A stretch of DNA of 35,947 nt from an uncultured Eubacteriales bacterium (GTDB lineage Bacteria; Bacillota; Clostridia; Christensenellales; Aristaeellaceae), in assembly GCA_902798105.1 (NCBI GenBank), contig CADBVG010000014.1, forward strand, positions 1-35,947, in the 5' to 3' direction. Of this stretch, positions 31,909 through 35,947 are shown piece after piece (within the stretch, counting starts at the first letter, position 1; each line of letters starts with the position of its first letter). A model generated the notes under the pieces. It had not been told where the DNA came from. It ran no database searches and saw only the letters and a program-made list of their open reading frames with translations. The position numbers and the translations under genes were made by a program.

Positions 31909-33309
31909 ATGAAGGAAAGACCGGTTGTTCCGATGGAGGCGATGCTGCGCCAGCAGGAGTTCATGAAGCTGGTGGACAGCCTGGAGGAGCGCCCCCACAG
32001 CTATCACATCGTGTCCATGGGCTGCCAGATGAACGAGCGGGACTCCGAATCCATCGCGGGTATGCTGGAGCGGATGGGCATGGCCCACGCGCCGGTGCGC
32101 GAAGAGGCGGACCTGATCCTCTACAACACCTGCTGCGTGCGGGAAAACGCCGAAAACAAGGCCCTGGGCAATGTGATCTGGCTGAAGGAACTGAAAAAGG
32201 TCAAGCCCGACCTGATGATTTGCGTGGGCGGCTGCATGACCCAGGAGAAGGGCATGGCGACGATGATGAAGGCCCGCTATCCCTTCATCGACCTGGTTTA
32301 CGGCACCCACAACCTCTATCGCCTGCCGGAGTATATCTACCGCGTACTGACGGAGAAGCACCCCGTGGTGGAGGTCATCGACACCGACGGCGAGGTGGTG
32401 GAGGGCATGCCCGAGAAGCGCAGGAACCGGTTCAATGCCTTCGTGAACATCATGTATGGCTGCAACAATTTCTGCACCTACTGCATCGTGCCCTACGTGC
32501 GGGGGCGTGAGCGCTCCCGCACGCCGGAGGCCGTCATCGCCGAGTGCGTGCGCCTTCAGGACGAGGGCGCCCAGGAGATCATGCTGCTGGGGCAGAACGT
32601 CAACTCCTACCGGGGCGGCGGGGCGGAGTTCGCCGAGCTGCTGTATCGCATCGACCGGCTGGGCATTCCGCGAATTCGCTTCATGACCTCGCACCCGAAG
32701 GATCTGTCCGACGAGCTCATACAGGCCTTTGGGGAGCTTAAACACCTGATGCCCCAGCTGCACCTGCCGGTGCAGGCGGGCAGCGACGAGATCCTCAGGC
32801 GTATGAATCGAAGCTATACCCGGGAACACTATCTCGACCTGGTGCGCAAGCTGCGGGCCGTGTGCCCGGAGATCGGCCTGACCAGCGATATCATCGTGGG
32901 CTTCCCGGGCGAGACGCTGGAACAGTTCGAGGAAACCATGTCCCTGGTGCGCCAGGTGCGGTTCGACGCCGCCTATACTTTTATCTATTCGCCCCGCAAG
33001 GGCACAAAGGCCGCGAGTTATCCGGACGACACACCCTATGAGGTCAAGAGCGAGCGCATACAGCGCCTGATCGACCTGCAACAGGCCATTGCCCTCGAGG
33101 CATTGGAAGCCCAGGTGGGGAAGAAGGAGCGCGTGCTGGTGGAGGCCGTCTCCACCCGGGACAGCGCTTCCGTCGGCGGCAAGACACCCCGGGGCCACAT
33201 GGTCAACTTCGCCGGGGACAGCGCGCTGATCGGGCAATTTGCCGATGTTGAAATCACCTCTGCCGGGCGCAACACGCTGCGCGGCAGGATCATCAAACCG
33301 GAGGAATGA
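31909..33309 (+). CDS. miaB: tRNA-2-methylthio-N6-dimethylallyladenosine synthase MiaB
   Basis: 466 aa methylthiotransferase. The N-terminal UPF0004 domain holds the auxiliary [4Fe-4S] ligands Cys39 (SMGCQMNERDSE), Cys75 (NTCCVREN) and Cys109 (CVGGCMTQE). The radical SAM motif is YGCNNFCTYCIVPYVRGRER with Cys185, Cys189 and Cys192. A C-terminal TRAM domain binds tRNA. It adds a methylthio group to i6A37 of tRNAs reading UNN codons. Start ATG 31909 has an ACGAGG site. The ylbF-family gene begins 4 nt after the stop, and mutS lies downstream in a miaB-ylbF-mutS order. Confidence 0.95.
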   Translation: MKERPVVPMEAMLRQQEFMKLVDSLEERPHSYHIVSMGCQMNERDSESIAGMLERMGMAHAPVREEADLILYNTCCVRENAENKALGNVIWLKELKKVKPDLMICVGGCMTQEKGMATMMKARYPFIDLVYGTHNLYRLPEYIYRVLTEKHPVVEVIDTDGEVVEGMPEKRRNRFNAFVNIMYGCNNFCTYCIVPYVRGRERSRTPEAVIAECVRLQDEGAQEIMLLGQNVNSYRGGGAEFAELLYRIDRLGIPRIRFMTSHPKDLSDELIQAFGELKHLMPQLHLPVQAGSDEILRRMNRSYTREHYLDLVRKLRAVCPEIGLTSDIIVGFPGETLEQFEETMSLVRQVRFDAAYTFIYSPRKGTKAASYPDDTPYEVKSERIQRLIDLQQAIALEALEAQVGKKERVLVEAVSTRDSASVGGKTPRGHMVNFAGDSALIGQFADVEITSAGRNTLRGRIIKPEE

Positions 33310-33313
33310 AGCA

Positions 33314-33709
33314 ATGGACGCAGTATTTCAAAAGACGCGTGAGCTGGGCCAGGCGCTGATGGAGAGCGAGGCCTACCTGAAGATGAAGGCCGCCGAGGAC
33401 AAGGCAATGGCAAACGAGGAGGCCGCCCGGGCAATGGGCGAGTTTCTTGAAAAGCGGGGGGAGCTTCAGGCGATGATGCAGTCAGAGAACCCCGATCCCG
33501 GCGCGATGAAGCGCCTGTCTGACGAGATGGACGCGGCCCAGGAGCGGCTTCAGATGATGGACGACATCGTGGCGCTAACCGACGCGCGCAACGAATTCAA
33601 CGCCCTGATCGGCCAGATCAACCAGGTATTGCAGTTTATCGTCACCGGCGAGATGCAGCAGCCGCAGGGCTGCTCGGGCAGCTGCGCAAGCTGTTCCGGC
33701 TGCCACTGA
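33314..33709 (+). CDS. YlbF/YmcA family protein with a cysteine-rich C-terminal tail
   Basis: 131 aa. Helical YlbF-type domain (residues 1-110): MDAVFQKTRELGQALMESEA, YLKMKAAEDKAM, then ALTDARNEFNALIGQINQVL. In Bacillus YlbF (RicF), with YmcA and YaaT, helps RNase Y mature mRNAs and carries Fe-S clusters. Here the tail reads QQPQGCSGSCASCSGCH: four Cys and a final His in 12 residues, a likely metal or Fe-S site. Start ATG 33314 follows GGAGG (33300-33304), which lies in the end of miaB. No RNase Y or YaaT gene is in the window. Confidence 0.85.
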   Translation: MDAVFQKTRELGQALMESEAYLKMKAAEDKAMANEEAARAMGEFLEKRGELQAMMQSENPDPGAMKRLSDEMDAAQERLQMMDDIVALTDARNEFNALIGQINQVLQFIVTGEMQQPQGCSGSCASCSGCH

Positions 33710-33726
33710 ATGCACCTTCCCCGTAA

Positions 33727-33765
33727 GCGGCCTCCAGGCCGCCATCGCGGCGGCGCAGGCGCCGC
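33727..33765. other. two GC-rich hairpins before mutS
   Basis: Stem GCGGCC / GGCCGC with loop TCCA (33727-33742) and stem GCGGCG / CGCCGC with loop CAGG (33750-33765). No T-run follows, so they look like a palindromic intergenic unit or an RNA-stability element, not a terminator. Confidence 0.45.
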
Positions 33766-33811
33766 TGCTACAAAGGATATATTCGTACTTACTTACGCGA
33801 GGTGAAAACCC

Positions 33812-35947
33812 ATGCCTGTCACGCCGATGATGCAGCAGTACCTGAACATCAAGGAGCAATATCCCGGCACGATACTGTTCTATCGCCTGGGCGACTTCTA
33901 CGAGATGTTCTTTGAGGACGCCAAGCTCGTTTCCCGGGAGCTGGAGCTGACGCTGACGGGCAAGGACTGCGGTCTGTCTGAGCGCGCGCCCATGTGTGGC
34001 GTACCCTATCACGCGGTGGACACCTACCTGCAAAAGCTGATCGAAAAGGGCTACAAGGTGGCCATATGCGAGCAGATGACCGACCCGGCCACCACCAAGG
34101 GACTGGTGGAACGGGAGGTCATCCGCGTAGTGACGCCGGGCACGGTGATCGAGAGCAACATGCTGGAGGATCGCAAGGCCAACTACATCGCCGCCATCTG
34201 CCTGCAAAAGAACAAGGCGGGTTGCGCCTTCTGCGACGTATCCACCGGAGAGTTTTCCCTTTGCCAGGTCTCGGACGCCCGGGCGAACCTTTCTGACGAG
34301 CTGGCGCGGCTAGCGCCCAGCGAGGTAATCGTCAACGACCCGGAGGCCTTCGCGGAGCTGGAGCCGGAGCGCGCCCAGAAGGCGGAATGCCCGGAGGGGG
34401 ACACCTTCACCTATAGCGTCGCTTCCAAGGTGATGGCCGCCCACTTTGAAAAGTCCATATCTGAAATGGGCTTCGACAACCAGCGGCTGGCGGTATCCGC
34501 CGGCGGGGCGCTGCTGGGCTACCTGACCCAGACCCAGAAGAATGCCCTTGCCCACATACTGACTGCGACACACTACGAGAGCGCCAATTACATGGCGCTG
34601 GACAAGGTGGCCCTGCGCAACCTGGAGCTTGTGGAGACCGCCCGAGGCAAGAGCCGGAAGGGGTCGCTCTTGTGGATACTGGACAAGACCTGCACCGCCA
34701 TGGGCAGCCGCCTGTTGCGCGCATGGATTGAGCGACCCTTGAAGGACAGGGCCCAGATCGAGGCCCGCCTGGACGCCGTCGGCGAACTGATGGAAAGCCC
34801 CATGACCGCTGACAGCCTGCGGCAGACCTTCGACAGCGTGTACGATATCGAACGGCTGCTCAGCAAAATCGCCTACGACACCGTCAACGCCCGGGATTGC
34901 CTGGCGCTGGTGGCCACGCTGGACTGCGTGCCGCTGATACGGGAATACTGCGGCGAACTGAAATCGGCGCTGATCGGGGAAACGATGGCTTCCCTGGACC
35001 CGCTGAAGGAACTGACGGACACACTGCGACGGGCCATATCGCCGGACGCGCCCATCTCCGTGCGGGACGGCGGCATGATCCGCGAGGGCTATAGCGCTGA
35101 GCTGGACGAGCTGCGGCAGATCGGCAGCCACGGCAAGGAATACCTGGCCGGACTGGAAGCCCGGGAGCGGGAGCGCACAGGCATCAAAAACCTGAAGGTG
35201 GGCTACAACCGGGTGTTCGGCTATTACATCGAGGTCACCAAGTCCTTTTACGACCAGGTGCCCTACGATTATGTGCGCAAGCAGACACTGGCGAATGCGG
35301 AGCGCTTCATCACCGAGGAGCTTAAAGCTCTGGAGAGCAAGATCCTGGGCGCGGAGGAGAACGCCATTCGGTTGGAATACTCGCTGTTCACTGAGATCAG
35401 GGAGCAGCTCAAGCAGAATCTTTCCCGCTTGCAGGGCACGGTGACGGGGCTCAAGAAACTGGATGTGCTGCTTTCCCTGGCCCGGGTGTCGTCGGAGTAC
35501 AATTACGTGCGCCCTGCCATCAACGACGAAGGCCGCTACGGCATCGAAAACGGCCGCCATCCTGTGGTGGAGGCGTCCATCGGCCGGGAGCGCTTCGTGC
35601 CCAACGACACGGCGCTGACCCAAGACGAGCGGGTGATGATCATCACCGGCCCGAACATGGCGGGCAAATCCACCTACATGCGCCAGACGGCGCTGATCGT
35701 TCTCATGGCGCAGATGGGCTCCTTTGTCCCGGCAAAGTTCGCCACCGTCGGCATTGTCGACCGGGTGTTCACCCGCATCGGCGCGTCCGACGATCTGGCC
35801 TCCGGGCAGTCCACCTTCATGGTGGAGATGAGCGAGACGGCGTCCATCTTAAAGCACGCCACGGCCCAGTCGCTGCTCATTCTCGACGAGATCGGGCGCG
35901 GCACCTCCACCTTTGACGGCATGGCGATCGCGCGGGCGGTGCTGGAA
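33812..35947 (+). CDS. mutS: DNA mismatch repair protein MutS (3' end cut by the window)
   Basis: 712 codons are visible, open to the window edge. Full-length MutS is about 850-870 aa, so roughly the last sixth is missing. Residues 1-110 form the mismatch-recognition domain with the wedge motif DFYEMF near residue 28. The connector and lever domains follow. The ATPase has Walker A GPNMAGKS near 613, then SQSTFMVEMSE-type signature (here ASGQSTFMVEM) and Walker B LLILDEIGRGTSTFDG. MutS binds mismatches and recruits MutL, which is not in view. Start ATG 33812 has GAGGTG at 33799-33804. Confidence 0.96.
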   Translation, partial: MPVTPMMQQYLNIKEQYPGTILFYRLGDFYEMFFEDAKLVSRELELTLTGKDCGLSERAPMCGVPYHAVDTYLQKLIEKGYKVAICEQMTDPATTKGLVEREVIRVVTPGTVIESNMLEDRKANYIAAICLQKNKAGCAFCDVSTGEFSLCQVSDARANLSDELARLAPSEVIVNDPEAFAELEPERAQKAECPEGDTFTYSVASKVMAAHFEKSISEMGFDNQRLAVSAGGALLGYLTQTQKNALAHILTATHYESANYMALDKVALRNLELVETARGKSRKGSLLWILDKTCTAMGSRLLRAWIERPLKDRAQIEARLDAVGELMESPMTADSLRQTFDSVYDIERLLSKIAYDTVNARDCLALVATLDCVPLIREYCGELKSALIGETMASLDPLKELTDTLRRAISPDAPISVRDGGMIREGYSAELDELRQIGSHGKEYLAGLEARERERTGIKNLKVGYNRVFGYYIEVTKSFYDQVPYDYVRKQTLANAERFITEELKALESKILGAEENAIRLEYSLFTEIREQLKQNLSRLQGTVTGLKKLDVLLSLARVSSEYNYVRPAINDEGRYGIENGRHPVVEASIGRERFVPNDTALTQDERVMIITGPNMAGKSTYMRQTALIVLMAQMGSFVPAKFATVGIVDRVFTRIGASDDLASGQSTFMVEMSETASILKHATAQSLLILDEIGRGTSTFDGMAIARAVLE

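Overview
The window looks like chromosome from an uncultured, GC-rich, endospore-forming member of the Clostridia. The evidence is the sigma-F operon (spoIIAA-spoIIAB-sigF), a spoVT gene followed by mazG/yabN, hup and rqcP/yabO, a ctsR-mcsA-mcsB-clpC operon under a CtsR operator, frequent TTG and GTG starts, and strong AGGAGG-type ribosome binding sites. No rRNA, tRNA, CRISPR array or intact transposase was seen.

Layout. 1-6.2 kb: housekeeping and accessory genes (secreted M13 metalloprotease, small ferredoxin:thioredoxin-reductase-like protein, amidohydrolase, AlkD-like DNA repair protein, membrane HD-GYP protein), with a 26-bp repeat in opposite orientations at the two ends. 6.2-7.7 kb: a C_GCAxxG_C_C redox protein and a secreted YdcF/DUF218 protein. 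7.66-11.3 kb: a more AT-rich accessory segment. It holds one intact orphan gene, a possible NodZ-like glycosyltransferase, among decayed genes: a spoVT fragment, a PIN-toxin/antitoxin pair, a RelB-like antitoxin beside a zeta-toxin-like kinase, and a JetD (Wadjet) remnant interrupted by a dispersed repeat.

11.3-16.0 kb: spoVT, mazG, hup, rqcP, a fused ispDF and the MTA/SAH nucleosidase gene, ending at a clear terminator. 16.06-20.7 kb: the CtsR regulon operon for protein quality control (repressor, McsA/McsB arginine kinase, ClpC unfoldase). 20.7-24.8 kb: a class A penicillin-binding protein divergent from a short FtsH-like membrane protease. 24.8-26.4 kb: the spoIIA operon behind a sigma-H-like promoter. 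26.4-27.7 kb: a lysA-like gene on the minus strand. 27.9-35.9 kb: one plus-strand run of B12-binding radical SAM protein, its DUF2344 partner, RNase G, MiaB, a YlbF-family protein with a cysteine tail, and MutS cut by the window edge.

Most of the window is conserved core. The part least explained by standard annotation is the 7.66-11.3 kb segment, which reads as a graveyard of toxin-antitoxin and anti-plasmid defence genes between two spoVT-derived direct repeats. All functions are inferred from reading the sequence; no database search was run.
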